Assembly (NCBI GenBank): GCA_904066235.2
Contig: CAJFCV020000001.1
Location: 8,990,001-9,054,000 of the forward strand
Direction of reading: 5' to 3'
Source of the DNA: Bursaphelenchus xylophilus
Lineage: Eukaryota; Nematoda; Chromadorea; Rhabditida; Aphelenchoididae
Length of the DNA: 64,000 nt
Below are positions 24,635-35,300 of this stretch, one piece after another; positions within the stretch are counted from its first letter, which is position 1, and every line of letters starts with the position of its first letter. Made by a program: the position numbers and the translations under genes. Below the pieces are notes generated by a model. It was not told the origin of the DNA, did not search any database, and saw nothing but the letters and a program-made list of their open reading frames with translations.

Positions 24635-25844
24635 TACTCCGGACTCTCTGCCCACCTTTCAGCTCGGCTGCTATAGTAATTGAGCTGCAGTTCCAAATTT
24701 TTACTGCCTTATCAAAAAGAGCGGAAAAACATTCGGTAAAACGGAATTTTTCATCCCTGCACCTTAAGGGCAGTTTTTTCGACATTTTCAAAAAAAATGG
24801 TGGATAAAACTTTCTGATCACTTAGGTAAATTATATGCAACTGCCGGCAAATATTTGCTAGGGGGCTAAAACTGCTAATACTGCATAGCACAGACATAGA
24901 AGCGTATATTTATGGCAAAAAATCGGGGAATAGTAACATGCATCGCAAAGGGTTGTCAATTCCGCGCAATACACGGTTTTGTTAGTAACGTAAGGGGTGG
25001 CCTATAAAAGCAAAAAGCGCACCGCATTATGCAATTGAACACATATAGTAAATTCATATCCATTATACAGATAGATATCAGGATTTTCATCAAGAATGCG
25101 AAAACCAGAACCAAATTCACCAGCCTGCCAGGCTTTAGCGGCTTGTAACTTTTCCAAAAGTTGTCCGAACTGGCCGAAGTAAACATGGTTTGTCCCTACA
25201 CAATGCAGACTAAATTTATGTTAGTCTTGAACCGGGCTCTTGTAACTTCGAGGTGAAACTAGACCAAAACCAAAACTCGAGAATCGTTTGGCAAATTTCT
25301 AACAATTTTGCAGTTAGAAAATCGGAATTCCTACGTTCTTCACTATGTATCAAAGAGTTTTGTAGAGAATTTTCAGCCAGATTTTAAAAAACGCCTTCGG
25401 TTATGACCAATTCTTCAGAGATCGGCTATTCCCAAGCGTAATATCTTGTATCGCTAACTCAAACGCGGAAACAAAACGGTCCCGTAGTCGGTTCAAGCAT
25501 GATTTTACCACAAAAAAAGCGTTGCAATGATACGATATGCTTGAGGGCATACGCCTGGTGTTAAAAAGTATACTCATCGTCTTTGTAGGTCCCTAAAGGT
25601 TGTTTTAAGATAACAGAACCATGTCGCCTACTGAAGGTGGTGGGAAAACCCTAGTTATTTTCGGTGATCAGAAATTTTTGTCCACCTATTTTTGGAAAAC
25701 TCGCATAACTCGCCTAAGGACAGAGATACAAAAAACATTTTTAAGTGGCAGATTCTGCTTGTCATGACTGGTACACATGCCAAGCTTCAAAGCAATTGAG
25801 TTAGATTCAATTGAGATATGGACGGTCGGAAATGTCCGGGAGTA
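24635..25844. mobile_element. 1.2-kb TA-flanked insertion in unit II
   Basis: Compared with unit I (GATCTAACCAAAACTTACA), unit II is split at the same point. The inserted DNA begins TACTCCGGAC and ends GTCCGGGAGTA, near-perfect inverted ends, with TA duplicated on both sides. No transposase was recognised, but an exon-like segment lies inside (25002-25195). The short inverted ends mean this call relies mainly on the empty-site comparison. Confidence 0.65.
25002..25195 (-). pseudogene. terminal-exon-like coding island inside the 1.2-kb insertion
   Basis: An acceptor-like TTGTGTAG is followed by 64 open codons ending in TAG. The product has strongly coding-like composition (HVYFGQFGQLLEKLQAAKAW, RILDENPDIYLYNGYEFT). 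No upstream exon was found. It may be another captured gene end or part of the element's own gene. Family not recognised. Confidence 0.35.
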
Positions 25845-26872
25845 TAACCAAAACTTACATTTTATAATCACTGCTTCGTATTGACCATGGACTTTCTTCA
25901 TTTCCATGTCGATCTGAAGTCGAATTCTGCTGGCTGCTTGATCGAAAAGCGTAAATTGCCATTCATTTCGTAGATTTCCAAAAATACTGAAAATAAGATC
26001 CAAATTATGTCATTTTAAACTAAGGCAAGGTAAAATTCAAGCCGAAATTATAACTTACATGATCAAGTCCCACTAAGAATGCACCGTGACATAAGGAGTG
26101 GTGTTATATTTTTGTGATGACTAGCGATGACGGAGAATAGATAACATTGTTTGTATTTTTTTGCCTTCTTATTTTTTAGGCTTTAATTAATATACGTTTT
26201 TTTATTTTTTTTCTTATTTTTTATCTTTTTTTTTTGGCTTTTTTTTCTTTTTTTAGGCTTTTTTTTCCTTTTTTTGCCTTTTTTATTTTATTTTTTTTTG
26301 CCTTTTTTCTTTTTCTATTCAATCTTTGTCCACTTGGCTTTGAGAGTCCATCATGGTAAAGGGATTGATCCAATCGGGGCACGAGCTCATGTAAACGGAA
26401 GGGTCTGAAAAAGGAACGAATAAAAATGTCCGCACAAAGAGACAACGAACAAATAATGGCAGTCGAAAAACAGATTTCTCCATTTTTTGAAAGGGCTACG
26501 GTGAAATATAGTACTTGTCTGGTGTCTACTATAAGAACGTAAGTTAAACACAAAACAGAATCTAGAAATTTAATCGAAAAAGTTCAGGGGCCTGTTTCAT
26601 CAACGAAAAATAAATAAAATAAACGAAAGGGAAAGCGAGAGAACACCCAAAACACGTTTCGAAGCGAGAGAGTCGCGACAGATTAGTAGAGACCATCTAT
26701 AGAGCGGCGCATTTATCACAGCGATCGGAGTGACTTTTTACGTCCAAAACGGGGGGTTCTCAGCAGTAATCAGTGGATAACTCGGCTCCCGGTGGTCGTA
26801 GAATCACCCTTCCAAAAACCAAATAAAGCTATTCCCTAGAGCTACGTGATATCCAAATTTCATATTTATACT

Positions 26873-27213
26873 TCAAAAAATGAACTCAGTAGACACCTAG
26901 TAGATCGTAGTATTCAACTTTTTTGACGTTTTTTTCTGAAAAACGTTATTTTTTCAGTCAATTTTTAACATAATGGGATAAAATTGGTATCAGTCGATAG
27001 CCAAACCTTTACTCTACAAAACTTTTTTAGAGGGGCGGTTTACTTCAAAAAATGAACTCGGTAGACACCTAGTAGATCACAGTATTTACGCTTTTTTTAC
27101 GTTTTTTCGGGAAAAACCTTTGTTTTTCACTCAGTCTTTAACATAATGGGATAAAATTAGTACCAGTCGATAGCCCAACGTCTAATCTATAAAAAATTTT
27201 TAGAGGGGCGGCT
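26873..27213. repeat. two tandem copies of a 170-bp unit
   Basis: Units 26873-27043 and 27044-27213 share CTTCAAAAAATGAACTC, GTAGACACCTAGTAGATC, TTTAACATAATGGGATAAAA and end in TTTTTAGAGGGGCGG. They differ by scattered substitutions. No coding frame is preserved. Confidence 0.85.
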
Positions 27214-27746
27214 TCTTTTGCCCTATGGCCTGCGAAAAGAAAAGTACTTGGCATTGGCTGAAAATAAAAGAATAAATAAAATTTATGTTATTTTAGACAA
27301 AAAATGGGGAAAAACTAAAAAAAAAAACCGTAAAGTCAGGGAGGTCCAGAAAAAAATGAAGCTTAAAGATGTTTACACGCGACTTTACAGCTAGTTCTAC
27401 CACCATCTTCTATAATTATATTATACTAACCCGCGAAATTCACCAGCGTATGGCAAAAAATAGCAAGTGTTCTTTTTTCGGGCGCAGTTCGCAAAAATAA
27501 TTATTTTTTTTGGAAATAAAAGGGAACTTACATTTTCTCGTACTGATCAACTGCACGATGTATAGGCGGGATCTTGTGGTCAACAACGAACGATTGGTCC
27601 CCGAAGAGGTTTATGGTAAGTCCTTTTTAATCCTGGGAGTGAATTTTTGCCAATTACTGAAAAAAATAGAGGTTATTGAGGCGTGACTGCCAAAAACTTA
27701 CGTAATTAGGTGCTGAAGGCGGAGCTCTGTCTTCAGTGTGGGTTGA
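27214..27746. other. downstream region with unlinked exon-like pieces
   Basis: Minus-strand segments bounded by acceptor and donor signals occur at 27805-27702 and 27651-27534 (the latter encodes NLFGDQSFVVDHKIPPIHR in one frame before GTAAGTTCCC). They lie after the stop of the coiled-coil gene, so they could be 3' UTR exons or a further decayed relative of units I and II. Confidence 0.3.
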
Positions 27747-30700
27747 TCACCCAAGGAACGAAGGAACCTCCTCGTGCTGGACATTTGTTCTTCGAGTCCT
27801 TCTACCTGAAAAAACATATTATTGAGATTTATATATGGATAATGTATTTTTTCTTAAAAAAACGCCTCAGTTGGTTGATTTCTAGAGGGTTTTGGCCTAA
27901 AAAGTAAATGACAAGAGACAATAAACTTACGAGGCAGCAAGGAGTTACGCATTGATGCGTAGCTCCTGCGCACCATGTCTACGACAAGGCGTGCCGGAGG
28001 CTGACGGCTTCTCCTCCTCGGCCGGTCTTCAAAGACGACGGCTTCAATAATTGGGCCGAGTTGTTCGACCTCCCTTGATCTTCGGGGAGGCCGAGGAGGT
28101 TGATTGACAGGAGGCGGCGGCTGGCAGCACCGCCTCCTGCACTTCGGCATTCTTCGGAGAGGCCCTGGGGCATCATGTTGTTCTACGGTCTGGACGTCGA
28201 ATGACGGGTGCGAAAGCTCTGGTTCTTCGACTTGTGTATTGGCTTCAGGTATCGGCGAGGCACTTGTCTGGACTTCGGGAGTTGGCGCCGTTCGCAGTGG
28301 ACTTCTGGAACGTTCTTTTCTTGGTGACCGAGGAGCGGCCTTTTTCAAATTCTCGGTGAGGCGTTGTTGGAGACGGGCGACTTCTGACTCTGCCTCCCTT
28401 TGCTTCCTCTGAGCACGGTCCGCTTCGGTGAGGGCCCCAAAATATTTTTTTTGGATCTCGCTGATCTTGTTTTCGGCATCTTCTTCCGCTTTTTTGATTG
28501 CGGCGGCCGCTTCTTCTTTGGCCTTCTTGACTTCAGCTTGGGCCTCTTCAACTGCCCCTTCATAGTACTTCACATTATTCTCCAGGGTCTTTTGCCTCAG
28601 CCACATCTTCCGGCATTCGGTCTTCCACAGTTTTCGTTCATATTGGAGACGGTCGATTTTGGCTTCGACCGTCTCGTCCACCGCCCAGTCTTCCCCCTCA
28701 TCGAAGACTTCCAATGATTTTATTGAGGGGACCCCATGCAGCGTTGAGTGCCCTGTGCTGTATACGGGCGAAAACTGCAACGTGCTGGGGGCGGAGAGAT
28801 CGAGTGGTGAGCTCGATCTCTCCGTGCCCTCAACCGCCGGCAGGTGCTCGGCCTGTACGGTTGGGGCGGTATTTAGGCCGAAGCCAGAGAGGCCAGGTGT
28901 TGGGCTTGGCCCCTCTTTACCCTCCTCTGGGACGCCGGTTTGGTTCTGGCCAACCAGAGGAGGAGCCATGACCGCCGGCAGGAGTTCGGCCCGCACGGCA
29001 TGGACTTCAGGCTCGGATGGAGGGCACGAGCCATGACCGACGGTGTTGGGAGACACTAAAATCACCAAAATTAGTCGAAGAATTGAAAAAGCATGGCCAA
29101 AAATTCTAAAACTATTACTAAGGTCCCTATTTTCTAATATTCTCTTAATTTTCCCCACAAAAATTTTATGCTTTTTCTAAAGTAATCCTTTTTGGTGTTA
29201 GGCGGAGATCCAGATGATGACGATCCAAAATCTTGAAGGTACAGATGATGACGATCCAAAATCTTGAGGGTCCACGATGACCGAAGACTCCATATTTGAA
29301 TCAAGACCCTGCGAAGAATTTGCTATTTCTCCAGAAAACATTCCACATACGTCGAAAATCGATCTACATTGAAGTGCAGTGACGGAAACCGTATTAACCG
29401 CAAGAAACCCAAGCTGATTTTTTATGTTGATGGCGACCGGAAAGCGTATTTCATAGTGGTGATCAGGAAATCGACAGCACAGCAGCTCGAAAGCTGTAGA
29501 ACACTGAATGACCCAAAGATTGGATCAAACGACAACGTGGAACAGGGAGATCCTTCAAAAGGACTCCAGAAGATGAGATGGAACCAAATTAAAGGTGGTG
29601 TTCCGAACCAAGATAATAATTGGTCCTTGATTGGTGAAGATCAGGTGCGGGTGGACAAGTTCTGGGTGAGTTGGGGCCATTTCGACGTGAAAATCATGGA
29701 AAACAGGTGCTGGATTGGATTCATGGAGATGAAATGGTCAGATTGGTATGCGGATGTTCGAATTGAGCTAAAATAAAGTAGGTTCAGTCGTCGGATGGAT
29801 GAACATGTCTAAAAAATTCCGTAATTTATGTTTTCTCCTTGTTTCCTCCGTCCTCTAAATGCTTCATTTCAGATATTCGTTAATTCTTCGACCACTTCCA
29901 AGGCGATATTGATGTCATGGATATGCCAAAGAAAGCATTGCAGAAGATCATTATTCCAAAAATTGTAGCGAACACTGAAAATTTCAATTGGATCGGGGTT
30001 CTGATGTAAAAACGAATTTAATGGTGAAGATGTTGATGAAATGGAATTTCAATGCGCCACTGCGAACATTTTGGTCGTTTGAAGGTGGTAATTTGAAGGA
30101 ATCTGATGGAAATGGTACGGAGTTCTGATGTTAGTCAAGCCGGTAGGTCGATTTGATGGCTTTTTGATGTTTAGACTGAGCGAAGATTATGAAAACGATG
30201 TTTTAGTCGATGTTTAGAGTCTCTGAAACAGTCCACGCGGCACGAAACCGTAAATTCGACGAGCCGGAACGACGAGAAATCACGTCCACCAGGAGAACAG
30301 CATTCAGAACACAGCAAGAGGTCTTTCAACAAGATTCTGACAAGAAAAACGAGGACAGGTACCAAGAACAACATCAATAACGTCACTCCACGGACGAGAC
30401 GAGCTCCCCACCCCTGGGAAATAGTCTAGTACGACCCTAATCCTATCCTAAATAATGATCATGGTCCAGTTGATGTTCATCTTCAGCAATCAACCCAGTG
30501 ATTGAATTGGTCCAAATGAGGAGATCCAGGAAGTTCATCATGTCATCGGGTGGTGTCTAACAGTGAAACCCCCGTGATAAGTAACAAAATGATCAATTTA
30601 CGTGGATGGTATAAGATAGTGTAAGTATTTATGATTACATTTAAGGCAATTAAAAATTATGTAAGAATAAGGATATCCAATTGTAATGGTTGATGTTTCA

Positions 30701-32382
30701 GGACGCCAACGGAATTGGAAATGGACCTTTGGTAAGGAGGAAGTCATCGAGTTTTGAATCATCTTGGAATGGCTGCCTGGACGAACTGAAAAGGGCGAAA
30801 GGAAGAAAAATAAAATCGTTACCTGGTCCACGAAGGAGATTGGAGATGAAGTTGGATGACAACTGTAGTAGAACACAAACAGTAGGACCATTTTTGGCCA
30901 TGAAAATTAATAGTTTAGTCTTTCTTTTTGGGTTTTTGGGAACTGATCAGTGGATGCATTGAAGACCACCAATCAACTTCATCAATTTTGGAGAGACGTC
31001 GGCCCAAAGCGTAATGGTTATATCGACCCGGGAGACTGCGGGCTGGGTTTGGTCATCAGAAAGCAAGATTTAGGTAAAGGGGAAATGTCGTAACTTTTGA
31101 AATTTCCGTCAAAATGTTTCGAAACTTATATAGAAAACTTAGGCTTTATGCTGACTTGGCTTTGATTTTATTGCCTCACGGTGTGTCAAAAAAAGAAAGG
31201 ATTTTTTCCAAAATTTTTTTACAAAAATGAAATCCGCAATTTGAATTTTTTTGAAATTTACCGAGGACCTGCCTTTGTGGTTCGAAATTTTTCAGTATTT
31301 CGTTTAAAATACGGCGGTCGATCTCTCGGGGTTCTAAACATTGTAAAACGCAAAGAATATTGACCTAAAATCGCCCGTATTTTACCGTACTAAAATAGAT
31401 TTCGGCGGGAAAATACAGTATCCCTCACCAGCCAAAATTGCGACTTTTTATGTAATATTGGGCCTGGATATTACACTTCACGGTCCAATAGTGTATTTTC
31501 AAGGCCCTTAGGTCTTCGTATTGCCATTTTTGGCGGGATTTACGGTAGCAACCCACCAGCCAAAAATGAAATTTATGATGTTACAGGTCCCAAATTAAAT
31601 CTAAGGTAATTTCGGGTTGCAACTAACAAGGGAAGTACCCCAAGTGCGACGCTCAGATTTTGATGAAACTTGGCACAAATTTAGAACAATTTTTTCTAAG
31701 ATATATGCGAGAATCCTAGCTCGCGCTTTGCAGAAACAACCGAGATTTTTAGATCGAAAGTCGGCCAAAATTTAGGACTTTTTGCCGAATTTCGGCACGA
31801 AAAGTTTCACGCCTATTTCTCCTGTAAAGGATAATGTTTCTACAAAAAATCAAATTTTTCCGCACGAAACTGCCAAAGTTATGGCCAAAAAGCGGGTTTC
31901 TCTCTGACCGCTCTCCACGTTTAGCGTGCTCTCTCGGCGGCAAATATCGTTCTATATCTCGGCGGCGCCCGCAAAGCGCGAGCTAAAACTTTGAGGAATT
32001 GATATTTAGTCCATACCCGACGTGTGTGCAAAATTTAAAGAAAATCTGAGCGTCGCACTTGGGGTACTTCCCCTGTAAGTATAGGGTTTGTCAATTTGAG
32101 CTCGAAATCAACTGTTTTGAGCTCTTTTTTCTGCAATATAATTTCGAAGTACTTCAAGTCATCAGACGACTTGAAGTATTGATATTTTTTTTATTTTTTG
32201 TCCCTAAGCTTATGTTAGTTTAAAAAAATCTTAAAATTCTCAAAAAACCCCAAAAAATCCCCAAAAATCCCACTGGACTTACCCGTCGGCCGTTCCCCAA
32301 CTTCAACCACCGGGACGGCAGCGGTGGAGGAAGTTGGGGCCATCGTCATTGAGACGGCATCGCTGGAAGTGGGCTTGGACAT
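27747..32382 (-). CDS. coiled-coil, proline-rich protein of unknown function, 427 residues
   Basis: Exons: 32382-32283, 29055-27931 and 27805-27747, joined in perfect phase (donors G|GTAAGTCC and C|GTAAGTTT; acceptors GATTTTAG and TTTTTTCAG). The open frame continues upstream of exon 2, but the phase-matched first exon starting MSKPTSSDAVS makes a longer exon 2 unnecessary. Residues 1-150 are Pro/Ser/Glu-rich, about 165-285 form a coiled coil (KKAKEEAAAAIKKAEEDAEN). After that come an SR/RS-like patch (PRSPRKERSRSPLR), a Cys/Arg cluster (KCRRRCCQPPPP) and an Arg-rich tail (RRRTRRTNV). The coding sequence is much more GC-rich than its surroundings. The basic tail and SR patch suggest a nuclear or RNA-linked role, as inference only. 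Confidence 0.65.
29212..29275. repeat. two copies of a 33-35 bp direct repeat
   Basis: CAGATGATGACGATCCAAAA followed by TCTTGA occurs twice in tandem inside the long first intron of the coiled-coil gene. Confidence 0.8.
29369..29776 (+). CDS. hypothetical 135-codon open frame inside an intron
   Basis: The frame is open from ATG to TAA in the sense opposite to the host gene, with coding-like composition rich in Trp, Asp and Lys (VDKFWVSWGHFDVKIM, CWIGFMEMKWSDWYADV). The repeated Trp pattern is reminiscent of globular domains after the F-box in nematode F-box proteins, but I cannot assign one. No upstream exon was found. It may be a gene relic in the 3.2-kb intron. Confidence 0.35.
   Translation: MKCSDGNRINRKKPKLIFYVDGDRKAYFIVVIRKSTAQQLESCRTLNDPKIGSNDNVEQGDPSKGLQKMRWNQIKGGVPNQDNNWSLIGEDQVRVDKFWVSWGHFDVKIMENRCWIGFMEMKWSDWYADVRIELK
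29884..30009 (+). pseudogene. possible F-box-like fragment
   Basis: An open segment of 41 residues includes VMDMPKKALQKIIIPKIV, which resembles the start of a nematode F-box (short Met/Pro motif, then an amphipathic helix). It has no start codon of its own and stops after 41 codons. Together with 29369-29776 it suggests the remains of a plus-strand F-box-type gene, with the domains in inverted order relative to normal. Confidence 0.25.
31627..32076. mobile_element. 450-bp MITE with TAA duplication (PIF/Harbinger-like)
   Basis: Terminal inverted repeats of about 35 bp start CAAGGGAAGTACCCCAAGTG. The 3-bp duplication TAA is seen at 31624-31626 and 32077-32079. The second full copy (58140-58588) has TTA, so the target is TNA, typical of PIF/Harbinger elements. 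No coding capacity. Located in intron 1 of the coiled-coil gene. Confidence 0.85.
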
Positions 32383-35300
32383 CTTGGACGAGATGGGCGT
32401 GGTAACCAGGAATAAATTCAACCGGTGAATGAGAAAATTGCCAACGAAAAATTGGTGAATTTCGAATATGCAAATTTCGAATTTTTGTGCAAATTCGTGG
32501 GAAAATTTGACTTTTTTCGAATTTTCATTCAAATTTTTGCAATTTTTTGGAACGTTTCTTGCAACGTGGCCAAATTTCGGACGTTTTTGTGGAACTTTGA
32601 AGGCTTCAGGACGGGTTTGGACAAGGGCTTTTGACTGTATGGCATACTTTTGGTGAGTTTTTGAAAATTTTGTTCGATTTCTTTAGCTTTTTGATGTATT
32701 TTTTGAATTTATATATTTAATTTTAGATGGTTCTATGGCTAATCTGATAGTGAATTCTCCCAAGCCTTCAGCCTCGGATGAACGGCCACAGATTGCTATT
32801 GATGGTCAAAGTCGCCATACAGGAACGAGTTATAGATGATGGAACAAATGGAAGAAGTAAGTTGTATGTTGAGCTTTTTTATTTTTCGGAATTTAGGAAA
32901 TTGCATCGGAGCCCCACGTCAACGCAAATGTCATGAAAGGCATGTGGTGATTGGAGCCTAGCGGGACTAGAATCGGCAATGCTTCAGTCCCAGCTGACGA
33001 TACAACGATGAGAAAATTGGCAAGTCGATGGTGCACTGGAGAGCCAATGATTAATTTGGAAGTGGACTGAAAGGTAGGTGTATTTTAGGCCTCTGTCTTT
33101 TAGAAGATTATGGCTGGTTTGAAGGTAAGGGTCGTAATTGGCCTTATGCTGAGAATTTTTCTGACATTTTCGGCGTAGATTTGAATGCCTTTGAAGATTT
33201 ACTGTAGTTGGAACTTATAGTCCCGGGCGTTTCATCTTCTAGAGTTCATTCGAACCTTTTCTTGGAGTAGTTTTGTTTAATTCTAACATTGTCCTGATTA
33301 TTATAACGTCTCATTTAGGACTCCTGCGACGAGAAATCATTGTCTGACGCATACTGAATTTGAAGATCAGTGCTCTCCGCAATTCCAGCAATTATCATGC
33401 TGGAGGTATCCAATCGAGACCCCGGATGTGGGGACAATAAATCGATGATGTTGTAGCAGGCACAAGTAGATGCCTCCCGATCACTGCGGGCAAGACGAGA
33501 GATCCCCTTACTTTGGTCTTCAAAGTGTGTCAAAGTTTTTAGCAGGATGAATGAATGTTATTTTTGATCAAATTTTCCTCCTTTATATCGTATTTTACGG
33601 GGATTTTTTTGACCTTTGTTTCGATGAGATTTGCCTCATCAAGATGGACAAGTTCAAGGATGATGTTTGTAATTTTTATCTCGTTCAGCCAAAACATTTA
33701 TTCGTAATGGGCGTTTCATTCAAGGTTCTTGGGGCCGATTTCCTCTTCAAGGTAGCCCGCTCCGAAGATTTATGACTTTTTTGTTTTGAGGAGAGTAAAA
33801 AATGAACAAAAAAGTAATGGCGCGCGGCACTTTCAAAATACAAAAACGTTTTCTGATGACCGGCGATTTATGACTCAGGATTCTTGAGAATCCCAATTCC
33901 TGGAAAGAATTGTTCCATTCAAAGGGCTCGCTGTGTAAGGTCGGAGGGATCCGATGGGACGGTGAAATTATAATCTTCCAAACTTGAAAAGGGGAGGTGT
34001 AACAGAACTTTTAGACAATACCAATAGATAATTTCGTCTTGAAATCCCTCTAATCAACTGGAGATACGACAAAAGTACGACGGTTTTACTTCTTAAACTC
34101 AAATTTTATATTATACTTGGTCTCTGGAAGTTCCAAATTTTTTTCGTTCCCAATATGACTTTTTTATGACAAAACTCCCATCCCCATGCGTTACCCAAAC
34201 AAACAGTCGACGATGGAGTTAAGTAGTGTTGTTATATTGTCCACTTGAGTTACTTTTCGTGAGCGGGTTTCGGTGTTTTCGAACCTTTTGTGAGAGGATG
34301 AGATATATCATTTCCTGTCGTTATAGCCAAACTAATTATCTTCGGAGTAATTTCGAGGATCTTGAAGGGTTCCTTTATTGATTTTCAAAGAGAACAGGCT
34401 TCTTTTGGTTACTCTATTTTATCTAAATCAATATGAATTTCTGCAAAATTTGATGTCCTGTTGGTCTTTCTAATGTAGACGGAATCTACATTCAGAAGAT
34501 CAAGACCTTGTACTTTTACTGCCTCTTCAAGACTTCATTGAATTCGACCCTCTTCAGCTCGAGTTTCCCTTTCTCGAATAAGCTTATAAACGTCAAATTA
34601 ACTCTCTAAAAAGAGTCATTGTTTTTTTCCATTCTTTCGAATTTCCAATTATATTCAGACCGTTGCGCAATCGTTGTTTTCTTTTTTTACTTGATCCGAC
34701 TTCAGTCTCGGGGGAAAGGGAAAGTATAATAGTTTTATTAACTCGCTCCGATTGATTGAAACTTGATGGATTCGTAAAAAGTAATTTTCAAAATCAAAAA
34801 ATACGGTAACTCGTTGTAAAGCAATGTTCTTGCTGTTAACACTCTTAATTATAATTTTATAACCCATTTTTTCTTTCTAAACCGATTACCAGCGTCGACT
34901 TCGAAACCAGCGCAGGATTATTACCTCCAAAACAATATTCTCCTCTAATTTTACGTGAACAAAAAACAAACATTGGGTGGGGGAGCCGCGCGAAAAATAA
35001 ATTTTATGAAATGGGTTTTCAAAGTTTTTCAAATTCCAAGCGAATTTGAGTTCAGACGTGTGAACTTTCTGTTCGCCTTGGAGGTTGATTAGGCGCGATG
35101 AGGGAGTTCTTAATTGATGGGTACTATACTAGAGGAAACTAGAAGCCTAACTGACAACGAGGGCTCAGATTTTGGGCCGATTTCTTCCATGGTTGATTTA
35201 CGTCTCAAATCAATTGCTGATTTCTAAATATATATTGGAAGGTATTTTGCAGAGGAGAGATGTTGGGAAGTGAAGAGAGACGGCCGGTGAAGCCGCGGTT

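Larger units (their letters stand above)
24478..26110 (-). pseudogene. duplicated gene segment, unit II, interrupted by a 1.2-kb insertion
   Basis: Minus-sense counterpart of unit I. An exon ends at a donor near 26056, and 25985-25857 is an exon-like segment open in one frame (FGNLRNEWQFTLFDQAAS ... GQYEAVIIK) with a donor. A terminal-exon-like piece at 24546-24478 (IFDHQDYLHPIWKFLEDSPP) has lost the stop present in unit I and runs into the T-rich tract. A third, weaker relative of the terminal exon lies at 26404-26322 and ends in TGA. The open exon frame cannot be joined to the preceding exon without a stop, so the unit is probably a relic. Confidence 0.4.

Noticed and set aside
26640..26800. 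Search for rRNA or tRNA in the locally GC-rich segment
   Set aside because: No cloverleaf or conserved rRNA core could be recognised. No CRISPR-like spacing was found either; the regular repeats in this window are satellites and transposon arms.
28104..29036. Four plus-strand open frames of 85-125 codons opposite the coiled-coil gene
   Set aside because: They are antisense shadows of a GC-rich exon, which has few stop codons in any frame. The minus-strand frame has the splice sites and sensible domains.
31749..31943. Open frame starting MPPREHAKRGERSER, also at 22537-22809 and 58125-58397
   Set aside because: The same peptide occurs wherever the 450-bp MITE lies, including within an MTMR9 intron. 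It is a frame within the MITE, not a gene.
32640..33070. Plus-strand exon-like pieces (LIVNSPKPSASDERPQ and a following segment)
   Set aside because: Two different frames can be spliced and both stop soon. No start exon and no homology that I recognise; probably chance or relic.
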